From Chloroflexus aggregans DSM 9485 (GTDB lineage: Bacteria; Chloroflexota; Chloroflexia; Chloroflexales; Chloroflexaceae): a stretch of DNA of 64,000 nucleotides. Positions 1 to 8,014 of the stretch are shown here, one piece after another; within the stretch, counting starts at the first letter, position 1, and each line of letters starts with the position of its first letter. The stretch spans positions 1,625,353 to 1,689,352 of the forward strand of contig NC_011831.1 of assembly GCF_000021945.1 (NCBI RefSeq), read 5' to 3'. The notes under the pieces were generated by a model. The model had not been told where the DNA came from, searched no databases, and saw nothing but the letters and a program-made list of their open reading frames with translations. Both the position numbers and the translations under genes were made by a program.

Positions 1-2594
1 CTGTTAAGACGAAGCTCAACTGTCTTAATGAATGTATTCTTGCTGATTCGTGTTTCATCTATCCACTGTGTAACAAACGTATCTGGCGAGTAACGCTCAG
101 TATCTTTCTTAACCAATTCCACCCTAGGTGGTTGATAAGTGACCGGTATCTTATCATCGAAGCTCACAGTTGCAGTAAGCGGAATGGTTAACGTAGGTTG
201 CCAAAATGGCAGCCAAAATCCCCAAATCGCCGAAAACGTATCGCTTGGTGGAGCAATCAACTCAACCACTGTACTCTTTTTTTCGCCCCTCACCACTATT
301 CTCGGTGAAGGGTTGATCATTACTGGCGGGTCAGTTTTCAACTGCACACTAACTTCATATTCACCAGGAGGTAATGATGAATCAAATCTAACATCGACTT
401 GATAACGGCGAGTATCGCCGTCTGGTGATGGTGGTTCCGGTTGAAGAGATGCATAACTACTAGGATAGGTTTGGTTCGACCCTCGCACCGACTCAACGAT
501 AAATGTGATTGACGGCCAATTTTCAATCCGACATCCGGTTAGCACCACATGCGTTCGCGCTGCTGACCGAAGAGGTGTGATTGGTCCATCAAAATCGAGT
601 GCCGTATTTGATATGTTGATTCCAGTCTGCGGTACAGTGAAAGTAATAGGGATACTCTGGAACATTACCTTGTGCTTGTCTGAGTCCACTTTTATATTCA
701 CGCGATACTGACCTGCTTCCATCCCGTCTGGTAGATTGATTTGAAAGGGACAACGAACCTTCTTATCAGCTACCATAAAGCCTTGTGGACAGAGCGCAAT
801 ACTGCTCTCGGACAAGGTGTTAACAGACCGTCCGTCACGCGAAATTTCACTCACTTGGAAACGAACTTCGTCGGGTTGCAGCAAGAATGGGGCATTTAGC
901 ACAATGGTGCCTTCCAGCAACCGATCATCACATCGTATCGTTGGCGCTAATTGACTCTCACTCTCATTCAAACTGATGAACGATGGAACGGTTTCAGGTT
1001 GTTGATCAACTAGTGCAACATTAAACCCAAGATACTCTACTTCAGCAATCACTTTCACGATGTATTCACCGCTAGTAAGTAATGGCTTCGTTTGAACACG
1101 GTTCCCATCAAATGGCACTAAATCATTATAGTTACTCGGTCCGGTAACGTACATTGATGTATTTTTATGACCTTCTGGCAAATTAGCTTCAACTGTGAAC
1201 GAACCATCTGAATTATGTTCGACAGAAGTAATGGTTACATTCATTTTTGGATCATTCGGTAGTACTCGAACAGTAAAGCACTTCCAAAGGGAGAGCGCAT
1301 TAACCGGTGCGAACTCAACCGTGACGTACACGTATTCCGAGTCTTTTCCGATATCTTTCAGAATAGTCCACAGAGTAGTATCGGGACCCTTTTCAAGCGG
1401 TAGGACACGACTGTCAGCTTGATCGCGGCTGTCCAACGGACATTGCTGCAAATTTACACGCAATCGCACATCCTGAGTTTGCAGCACACCATCAACTGTG
1501 AAGCCAATCAAAGTGTTCTGACCACGAATTAGTGCTGGGTTCTTTAAACCGGGATAGCGAGGACGAATGCGAATATCAGATCGAAAGAAGGTGAATGCAC
1601 TAATCGATTCAGTTGGGACGTTGGCAGTAAACTGCCATGCACCTGCAATATTAGTGCCAACGTCAGCTTTGTAGCGAGCTGTAACGTAATTTTCATTTTC
1701 CTGAATGTCATACTCTTTTACCCCATTCGGCCTTTGTTGTTCAGTAATTTTAGGCGTTTGATTAAAAATGCCCTCGTTTGGGTAGAAAACAAATGTTACA
1801 TCAGCAAGACGCTGCGATGAAGCTACACTCGCTTGAAAGATCGTTTGATCGCGATCAGGATTACCACGCGGATTTTCAACATCAATATAGACACCCGGCT
1901 GTAAATCAGTTATCACCTTCGCAAAGGCACGAGCGATACTTGCCGGATCATCAATCTCGATTACAGTTTGTTTGTTATCACGAAATATTTGTAGTGTCTT
2001 ACTTATTCGTTGCAAGGTATCATTACGGACTGCATTGTTATCAAACTCTTTTGGCTTTAACATCAACAAGAAAACCGGCACATTACGATCAATGAACAGA
2101 TCGAGGGCTGTACTGTAGTCTTCCTCCTGTTTCATATCAGTTGGTGCACCATCAGTCAAGAAAATAACTGCTGCACGACGATTTGCAGGTGTCTCACCTA
2201 ACAACTCTCCGGCAAGCTCTAACGCATCCTTGTATCTGGTGAAATCTCCCGTAGACTGACTTTCCATCTTTGCAATATTCTCCTTGAGGCGACCCCGTCC
2301 AGTCTGTACTAGTTGGAGACCATCAGAGTAGTCTTCTGCATTGTCCGAGAACAATATCAAGCCTACTCGATCTTCGTCATTAAGCAAATCGATCAGCATA
2401 CGAGCGGCTAGAAAACGCATCGAATGAGGATCTGATCGACCGTATTTCGGGTTTTCCATACTGCCTGAATGATCAATAATCAATACAAGATCAAGCGGTT
2501 CCACTCCAGATTGAGCGATTGATGGCTCTACTGTACATATACTGATAATACATACTACAATACTCAAAACAAGCAAAGATCGAGATTGATGCAT
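1..2594 (-). CDS. Secreted von Willebrand factor A (VWA) domain protein, partial (C-terminus off the left edge)
   Basis: Reading the minus strand from the ATG at 2594 gives an open frame of at least 864 codons that is still open at position 1, so the 3' end is missing. The first ~30 residues are a hydrophobic signal peptide ending near AQS. A VWA domain follows with a complete MIDAS: DHSGSM (DxSxS) near residue 48, a Thr in GDFTRY and the Asp of LTDGAP. The remaining part is rich in beta-type, Asn/Thr-rich sequence and looks like repeated extracellular Ig-like modules. VWA domains with a full MIDAS bind a divalent metal and mediate protein-protein adhesion, so a surface adhesion or matrix role is inferred. 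The DNA is visibly more AT-rich than the genes further right, which suggests acquisition or relaxed codon use. I checked the frame over the first ~350 codons and the last ~10 in the window; no further domain was recognised. Confidence 0.85.
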   Translation of the reverse strand, partial: MHQSRSLLVLSIVVCIISICTVEPSIAQSGVEPLDLVLIIDHSGSMENPKYGRSDPHSMRFLAARMLIDLLNDEDRVGLILFSDNAEDYSDGLQLVQTGRGRLKENIAKMESQSTGDFTRYKDALELAGELLGETPANRRAAVIFLTDGAPTDMKQEEDYSTALDLFIDRNVPVFLLMLKPKEFDNNAVRNDTLQRISKTLQIFRDNKQTVIEIDDPASIARAFAKVITDLQPGVYIDVENPRGNPDRDQTIFQASVASSQRLADVTFVFYPNEGIFNQTPKITEQQRPNGVKEYDIQENENYVTARYKADVGTNIAGAWQFTANVPTESISAFTFFRSDIRIRPRYPGLKNPALIRGQNTLIGFTVDGVLQTQDVRLRVNLQQCPLDSRDQADSRVLPLEKGPDTTLWTILKDIGKDSEYVYVTVEFAPVNALSLWKCFTVRVLPNDPKMNVTITSVEHNSDGSFTVEANLPEGHKNTSMYVTGPSNYNDLVPFDGNRVQTKPLLTSGEYIVKVIAEVEYLGFNVALVDQQPETVPSFISLNESESQLAPTIRCDDRLLEGTIVLNAPFLLQPDEVRFQVSEISRDGRSVNTLSESSIALCPQGFMVADKKVRCPFQINLPDGMEAGQYRVNIKVDSDKHKVMFQSIPITFTVPQTGINISNTALDFDGPITPLRSAARTHVVLTGCRIENWPSITFIVESVRGSNQTYPSSYASLQPEPPSPDGDTRRYQVDVRFDSSLPPGEYEVSVQLKTDPPVMINPSPRIVVRGEKKSTVVELIAPPSDTFSAIWGFWLPFWQPTLTIPLTATVSFDDKIPVTYQPPRVELVKKDTERYSPDTFVTQWIDETRISKNTFIKTVELRLN

Positions 2595-3076
2595 ATCTTG
2601 CCCTCCATGCTTATCAAGGCAAGGTGTAAAGCTTTGTTAAGGAAACTAACAGAACTACCTAACTACCAACCATCAAGGTCAACTCAGCAGACAGTCCATG
2701 TTGCGCTGAATTGCCTTCCTTATCAGCATTATCACAGGAAGGAGAGATACAGCCCTCTCATAGCCTTTCTGAGTTTGCAAAGCGTAGCCTAAACAGCATG
2801 CTAATACACCACTAAGACGGAACATCATAGTAACTGTCATTGAAGCAATCTGATGTAACAAGTGGTATACTTCACCGGTAAATATGGCACGAATTTAACA
2901 CGGCACTGCAAGAATGGCTTTCGTATTCGATCAGAGCTAACCAACTATTGCGGCAGGCCAGTGAACAGGCAATCTTCAACCACACAAAAACAAACAGGTA
3001 TTGCAGAACAGATCACCTAGCTACTAACGATTATATGACAGTCAGAAGAACGCCGTCAAGTCTTCATTTTGAGATA
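2595..3076. other. AT-rich intergenic region
   Basis: About 480 bases separate the divergent VWA gene (minus strand) and the decayed gene on the plus strand. The stretch is AT-rich with only short open frames lacking ribosome binding sites. I see no RNA gene or repeat in it. It presumably holds the VWA promoter, but I could not pick convincing -35/-10 boxes for that gene. Confidence 0.5.
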
Positions 3077-3106
3077 TTGACAAAATAAAGTCTGAACCGG
3101 TATAAT
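3077..3106 (+). promoter_or_regulatory. Consensus sigma-70-type promoter
   Basis: TTGACA at 3077-3082 and TATAAT at 3101-3106 are separated by 18 bases: both hexamers match the consensus exactly. It points at the decayed DUF499 gene starting at 3172. Confidence 0.75.
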
Positions 3107-3171
3107 TTTAACTCTAAACCGCATGACCTATAACTATACTAACTCGCATCTAATTCAGTGTGAGAAGTTTC

Positions 3172-3950
3172 ATGATGCATACTATCCGTACCGTTTGTAC
3201 ACCTGCTGAGAACGCACTTGCCATTCGGGTTAGCGACCAAATTGAACAACTTGATGCGTTGATCCGTGCCGAAGATAACGGTATGGCGTTTTTTGAGCGT
3301 ACCTACCTCACCTAAGAGATGCGCGATTTGATTACCGAAGGCCTCGTTCGCCGTGCTGACCACTCGCCGCAAGCGATTTTTCATCTTAAACAGACGATGG
3401 GCGGTGGAAAGACTCATGCTCGTTGGTTTCGGCCTTCTTGCACAGCATCCAGCACTGCGTCAGCGCTATTGCGCTGATGTTCCCTACGGTACTGAATTTG
3501 ATACTGCCGCTATCGCTGTTTTTAATGGACGCAATAATCCGCTGCAGTTTTTGGGATGAGATTGTAGCACAACTTGGTCGGCCCGACCTGTTCCGCGCAT
3601 TTTGGGAGTGTCGGATTTGGCCGCAGCATACGATACCGGCGGACGTTTGATTCATCGCGCGCTTGATGACGCCCGTACCGAGTTGGGCCGCCAAGAATGT
3701 TCGATTACCCCGATCGATTTCGCTACCGATGAGATGTATGCCATTCCGCGAAAGCGGCTAGTTGCCAAACTGCCAAATGAGCACGAGGTGCGGTTTATCG
3801 CCGATGCGTTTGGTACGCATTTGGCTGAGTTGGCAAAGGCAAAAACGGTACGCCTTGAAGACCAAGCTATTGCCGATCCAATTCCGCTGACCTACCCGTT
3901 CCATCCACGCCAGAAGTGCTTAGTGACGTTGTTTAAGGAGAATGAGGGTT
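3172..3950 (+). pseudogene. Decayed DUF499-family ATPase gene
   Basis: From ATG 3172 the frame reads an N-terminus beginning MMHTIRTVCTPA and running to FFERTYLT, then hits an in-frame TAA at 3313, where a single C-to-T change of CAA would explain the stop. The same frame continues through the Walker A motif MGGGKTH (about 3398-3418). A frameshift follows at once, because one base stands where a codon is expected. Homology resumes in another frame with GFGLLAQHPALRQRYC. Two further frame changes occur near 3550 and 3605, after which IDFATDEMYAIPRKRL, TYPFHPRQK and LFKENEG are readable. These match my memory of DUF499 domain proteins (large AAA-type ATPases often next to DUF1156 methyltransferases in defence or restriction-like islands). 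Much of the normal ~1000-residue protein is absent. No partner gene is present, so this is a dead remnant. Confidence 0.7.
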
Positions 3951-4260
3951 ATACCCCCCCACCCCCGGCCTCGCCCCCACGCGGGGGGAAGGGGGGATGG
4001 ACGGAATGAATGCCGCCCCACATTAGGGAGTTGCGCTATCTGGAAGGCGGAATGTATTCCGCCCCCAGCCAGTTGTTGGGTGCGACGAGTACCCCACCCC
4101 TAGCCTCTCTCCCACGCAGGGGGAAGGGGGAATGGACACCTGATGAAGGGCAGCATTCATGCCGATCTCAGCAATGCGCTGGCGCGATAAGTTCCCCCTC
4201 GCCCATGTGGGGCAAGGAGGAGGAAAGCATGCTCCCAAATTCGTGCCGCAGACACGGCGG
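3945..4260. repeat. G/C-rich degenerate interspersed repeats (three copies)
   Basis: Three related segments near 3952-3990, 4091-4135 and 4193-4225 share the plan of a C-run, CCTCTCCCACG or similar, then a G-run GGGGGAAGGGGG. The C-run and G-run are self-complementary, so each copy can form a hairpin. The first copy abuts the end of the decayed DUF499 gene and may mark the truncation point. Short frames here are Pro/Gly-rich artefacts of the repeat. Confidence 0.6.
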
Positions 4261-4346
4261 CTGTACAGCCATTTGATCAATCCCCCTGCGTGGGCGTAGC
4301 CATTGGTATCGCCACTAGCGTAGCCTCCGGACGCGAGCGACTGGGC

Positions 4347-4381
4347 AATGCCGCCGCCGGCAACCCAAGCAGGGTCACGCC
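4347..4381. repeat. 35-bp direct duplicate of the MFS gene 3' region
   Basis: Bases 4347-4381 are identical to 4476-4510, which lie inside the 3' end of the MFS gene; the two copies start 129 bases apart. It is a short partial duplication just downstream of the gene's stop codon. Confidence 0.8.
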
Positions 4382-4405
4382 CAAACGACAGGCTCTCCCT
4401 CGCCT

Positions 4406-5599
4406 TTAATCACCCTGTGCCGGCACTGCCGCCGGTACCATCGCCGGATGCACACGACCGGGCAGGGTCAGCGCTAATGCCGCCGCCGGCAACCCAAGCA
4501 GGGTCACGCCGATCATCACCGTCTCAAGCCCAACAATGTCTGCCAATAGACCGCTCAGCCACGTCCCAAATGCGCCGGTGGCGAACGTGAAGCCGAGAAT
4601 GAGGCCGGAAGCGAGACCCTGCTTGACCGGTAAGATGCGCTGGGCATGGACGACCAGAATGCTGTGTTGCCCACCGACCAGCATCCCGGCCAGCCCACAG
4701 GCGATGAAGATGACCCATAGCGGTGTTACTAAAAAGCATGCTAACCCAGCGGGAACACTCAGAATGAGCGGCCACACGGTCGCAGCCCGCATGCCAAAGC
4801 GATCGGCCATCCATCCGTTCAGGACGTTGCCAACCGCAGCGCTGGCCATAAATGTGCCGGCCAATGCGCCATAGACGGTTGGTTCCCAGCCACGATCACT
4901 GAACAGTTTCGGTAAGAACGACTGGTACACCGCTTGGATTGACGAACGCACGACGACGAGTGCAAGAAAGGCGATCAAGACCGCAATGGCTAGTGCCGTC
5001 CAGACCTGTGGCGTCGCAGGGGCAGGAGCACGACTCGTCCGTCGACTACGTACTGTTTGTTGCGCGAGCAGTAAGATGGTCGCCGGAATAATCGCAGTCA
5101 CGGCAATCGGGATAATCCCCGGCGTCCCGGCAGCAGTCAGCACAAAACCGGCCAACACTGGGCCTACCGCTAAACCGGCTTGCCCACCAAAGAAGAAGAT
5201 CGCGGTGGCACTCGCCGGCTTGTCGGGCACAGCCGCCGCCGCGCCGGCCGTACCGATGGGATGGAACAGGCCACTACCAAGCGCAGCAAGGAGAAAACAG
5301 GGTAAGAGCACTGTCCAGTTGGGAGCAAGGGCAACACCGGTATAGCAGAGCGCCATCCACGCTACACCAAGTGCGGCGAGTTGGAGCGTGCGTCCGGGCA
5401 GGCGGTCGGCGATCCAGCCAAATAATGGTTGTGAGAGTGCGCCGAGCAGGGTGTAGACGGTTAACGCTAAGCCAATTTGCTGATTGCTCAGACCCAATGG
5501 CCCGGCTAGCACGGCTAATAGGACGGCACCAACACTATTGAGAACATCGACCATAAAGTGACCGCTGACCACTGCTGTAAAGACCCGATTCCGTAGCAT
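4406..5599 (-). CDS. MFS transporter, fosmidomycin-resistance (Fsr)-like
   Basis: This 397-residue protein has about 12 predicted membrane segments, the normal size for a major facilitator. The N-terminal half contains the loop motif FGWIADRLPGR (MFS motif A type, G-x-x-x-D-R) near residue 60 and the SGLFHPIGTA segment typical of Fsr-like exporters. A matching WMADRFG loop starts the second half. The ATG at 5599 is preceded by AAAGGA at a good distance. The likely role is proton-driven export of a small molecule; the substrate cannot be read from sequence. Upstream on the same strand lie the 15-bp repeat array and the amidohydrolase gene, so it could be distally co-transcribed, but the ~280-base gap makes its own promoter more likely. 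A 35-bp piece of its 3' end is duplicated downstream. Confidence 0.85.
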   Translation of the reverse strand: MLRNRVFTAVVSGHFMVDVLNSVGAVLLAVLAGPLGLSNQQIGLALTVYTLLGALSQPLFGWIADRLPGRTLQLAALGVAWMALCYTGVALAPNWTVLLPCFLLAALGSGLFHPIGTAGAAAAVPDKPASATAIFFFGGQAGLAVGPVLAGFVLTAAGTPGIIPIAVTAIIPATILLLAQQTVRSRRTSRAPAPATPQVWTALAIAVLIAFLALVVVRSSIQAVYQSFLPKLFSDRGWEPTVYGALAGTFMASAAVGNVLNGWMADRFGMRAATVWPLILSVPAGLACFLVTPLWVIFIACGLAGMLVGGQHSILVVHAQRILPVKQGLASGLILGFTFATGAFGTWLSGLLADIVGLETVMIGVTLLGLPAAALALTLPGRVHPAMVPAAVPAQGD

Positions 5600-5698
5600 G
5601 CCGGTGTTTCCTTTCTGGAGCTGTGCTATATCTCGACAACTGGATGGGACGCACCGCCAGCGGACGTACTGCTGTGCATCCCTACCTAACCCACCCTC

Positions 5699-5872
5699 TG
5701 CGCCTTTGCGTTATTCGCCTCTGCGTTCTCTGCGCCTTTGCGTTATTCGCCTTTGCGTTATTCGCCTTTGCGTTATTCGCCTTTGCGTTCTCTGCGCCTT
5801 TGCGTTATTCGCCTTTGCGTTCTCTGCGCCTTTGCGTTATTCGCCTTTGCGTTACCTGCCTTTGCACTCTCT
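5699..5872. repeat. Tandem repeat array, ~15-bp unit GCCTTTGCGTTATTC
   Basis: The unit GCCTTTGCGTTATTC is repeated about eleven times with variants ending in TCTCTGC. The array stops six bases before the stop codon of the amidohydrolase. Because 15 is a multiple of three, all plus-strand frames stay open, giving spurious Leu/Cys/Val/Arg-rich or Phe/Ala-rich frames. There is no clear ribosome binding site or homology, so it is not a gene. Confidence 0.85.
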
Positions 5873-5877
5873 GCATC

Positions 5878-7476
5878 TCAATTCCTCTCAAATACGATTG
5901 TTCCACCCACAATCGTCAACTCAGCATGCACCGTATACAGATGAGACACCGGTATCTGGAAGGGATCATTGTTCAACACCGCCAAATCGGCCAGCATACC
6001 GGGCATTAAGCGCCCCTTACGCTCAGCAGCGGCTTCAGTAATTGCCGGGCCAATACAATAGGCTGCTAATGCTTCAGCAACGGTGAGTCGTTGTTCAGGA
6101 TACCAACCGTTAACCGGTGTGCCATCGGTCGTTTGACGGGTTGTAGCAGCGTGAATGCCGGCCCAAGGGTCGAGTGTCTCAACCGGCGCATCGGAACCAA
6201 ACGCCAGCGTAGCACCGGCATTCAGCAGACTACGCCAGGCATAGCTCGTTGTACAGCGCGTTCCCCACAACCGCTCGGCCATCGCCATATCGGCGGTGCA
6301 ATGGATCGGCTGCATTGAGGCAATAACCCCAAGCTCGGCAAAGCGCGGAATGTCGGTCGGCGCAAGAATCTGGGCATGCTCGATCCGGTTGGGCAGGGCA
6401 AGATGGGCGGCAGTCGGACGTGCTGCGGCAATCGCATCGAGCACACTGCGATTCGCGGCGTCGCCGATGGCATGCACTACCACACTGATCCCGTGAGCAT
6501 TGGCGCGAGTCACAATCTCTTTCATCTCGGCAGGCGGAATGACCGCGATGCCGGTATGATCACGCCCTTCATACGGAGCTAGCATGTGGGCGCTCTCGGA
6601 GCCGAGTGAACCATCGGCAAACAGTTTCAGGCCGCCAATCCGTAGCCAATCGTCGCCTAACCCGCTGCGTAATCCCAATCCGATAGCATGATCAAGATGA
6701 GCACCGGCAATGTGAACGAGTACACGGATGGTAAGATCACCGGCAGCGCGTAACGCTTGCAAATCGATAAGCGTATCAGGGCCATCGGCCGGATTCGTTG
6801 CCGGTGGTACATGAAGACTGGTCAAACCGTAACTCAACGCCTCATTGATTGCCAACCGCAGTGCTGCCAACCGCTCGGCCCGAGTGGGAGGCGGCATAAT
6901 CGCGCGCACCAACTCCATGGCCGTCTCGAGCAAGATGCCGGTTGGTTCGCCGTGCTCGTCACGTTGAATCTGGCCGCCATCCGGATCGGGAGTAGCAGCG
7001 GTAATCCCGGCCAACTCGAGTACGCGGCTATTGACCCACAGCGAATGGCCGTCTTTGCGATCCAGCATTGCTGGCCGATCCGGGCACACCCGGTCGAGAT
7101 CGGCACGAGTGGGCCAGCACCCTCCCCACAACGTATGATCCCAACCATTCCCTCGTAGCCAGGCACCCGGCGGCAAACGCTGCGCCGCAACCGCGATCTG
7201 ATCGAGCGCCGCCGTGAAATCAGCGCAGCCAGTCAGGCGTACCTGCTGACGGGCAAGGCCGTGCAGCACAATATGGACGTGCGCATCGGTCAGTCCGGGA
7301 ACTACTGCCCGCCCGTGCAGGTCGATCACCTCACTTTGCGGGCCGGCAGCGGCCCGTACCGTCGCTTCATCACCCACCGCTATAATCCGCTCGCCACGGA
7401 TCGCCAGCGCTTGTGCCACTGGTTGGGATGGATTAAGGGTGTAAATAGTGCCATTACGCAGCACAATGATCTTCAT
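5878..7476 (-). CDS. YtcJ-type amidohydrolase (Amidohydro_3 family)
   Basis: From the ATG at 7476 (MKIIVLRNGTIYTLNP) the protein has 532 residues. I prefer this start over one 60 codons upstream because AAAGG lies about 7 bases before it and the N-terminal beta-sandwich of the family begins exactly here. The metal-binding motif DAHVHI is near residue 65. The middle contains LKLFADGSLGSESA, typical of YtcJ-like enzymes, VVHAIGD, and EHAQIL near residue 345. The metal Asp is in FGSDAP near residue 430. Members hydrolyse C-N bonds in cyclic amides or N-formyl/N-acyl compounds and are cytoplasmic metal enzymes; the substrate here is unknown. The 3' end abuts the 15-bp repeat array. Confidence 0.85.
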   Translation of the reverse strand: MKIIVLRNGTIYTLNPSQPVAQALAIRGERIIAVGDEATVRAAAGPQSEVIDLHGRAVVPGLTDAHVHIVLHGLARQQVRLTGCADFTAALDQIAVAAQRLPPGAWLRGNGWDHTLWGGCWPTRADLDRVCPDRPAMLDRKDGHSLWVNSRVLELAGITAATPDPDGGQIQRDEHGEPTGILLETAMELVRAIMPPPTRAERLAALRLAINEALSYGLTSLHVPPATNPADGPDTLIDLQALRAAGDLTIRVLVHIAGAHLDHAIGLGLRSGLGDDWLRIGGLKLFADGSLGSESAHMLAPYEGRDHTGIAVIPPAEMKEIVTRANAHGISVVVHAIGDAANRSVLDAIAAARPTAAHLALPNRIEHAQILAPTDIPRFAELGVIASMQPIHCTADMAMAERLWGTRCTTSYAWRSLLNAGATLAFGSDAPVETLDPWAGIHAATTRQTTDGTPVNGWYPEQRLTVAEALAAYCIGPAITEAAAERKGRLMPGMLADLAVLNNDPFQIPVSHLYTVHAELTIVGGTIVFERN

Positions 7477-8014
7477 AGCCAACCTTTCGTTAGATAACGA
7501 TGAGAGAGCGTAAGCCCTACCAACACAGGAAATGACTTGGGATACATTTGCCATCGTGAAACTTTCACCGAACGCGGTCACTCTCGACAAATGCCTATCC
7601 ACGAATTGACTACTGTACCGAAAACTCCCAGTGGTCGCCTCACCGACGTTCACCACCAGGATCGACGAAACTCTTCCGATGTCCTTACTGTGATTGTTTC
7701 GCCTATGCCCACCTGGCTTGCTGAGGACGTAACCGTGTGTTTGGATCGCTGCGCGCTTCCATTATCCTTCTGCACGGACTAGTAGTGCTCTATCCTACTC
7801 GCTCACCGCTATTCAGTCAAACTTGAGTAATCAAATATTTGCACAGTGTAGAACATCCTTAACCATTGAAGATTCAACATTCGCATATAACAATGGGTAT
7901 GGTATGATATGTCATGATTTTGCACAGAGCGTTACCCTCTCATGCCCAGACCATCAACGTAACAGGTTGGGCAGGATCGCCTAACCCTAAGCTCCAACAC
8001 TCAGGAGGCCGGCT
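7477..8014. other. Intergenic region between divergent genes
   Basis: About 540 bases lie between the divergent amidohydrolase and the membrane protein at 8015. An 81-codon frame at 7537-7782 has no ribosome binding site and no recognisable content. The last ~150 bases are AT-richer and probably carry the promoter of the 8015 gene, but no box pair is convincing. Confidence 0.4.

Noticed and set aside
2586-2861. Two short frames on either strand after the VWA start
   Set aside because: No ribosome binding site; AT-rich intergenic DNA.
3139-3417. 92-codon minus-strand frame
   Set aside because: It lies opposite the decayed DUF499 gene, where plus-strand homology is clear.
3952-4280. Pro/Gly-rich frames of 85-88 codons
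   Set aside because: They follow the C-run/G-run repeats and are not conserved sequence.
5598-6041. Plus-strand frames of 128 and 147 codons (RLCVI/FALFA repeats)
   Set aside because: Artefact of the 15-bp tandem repeat, which keeps every plus frame open; they run into the amidohydrolase gene on the other strand.
7537-7782. Possible 81-codon gene upstream of the membrane protein
   Set aside because: No ribosome binding site, no recognisable domain and it overlaps the region upstream of the amidohydrolase.
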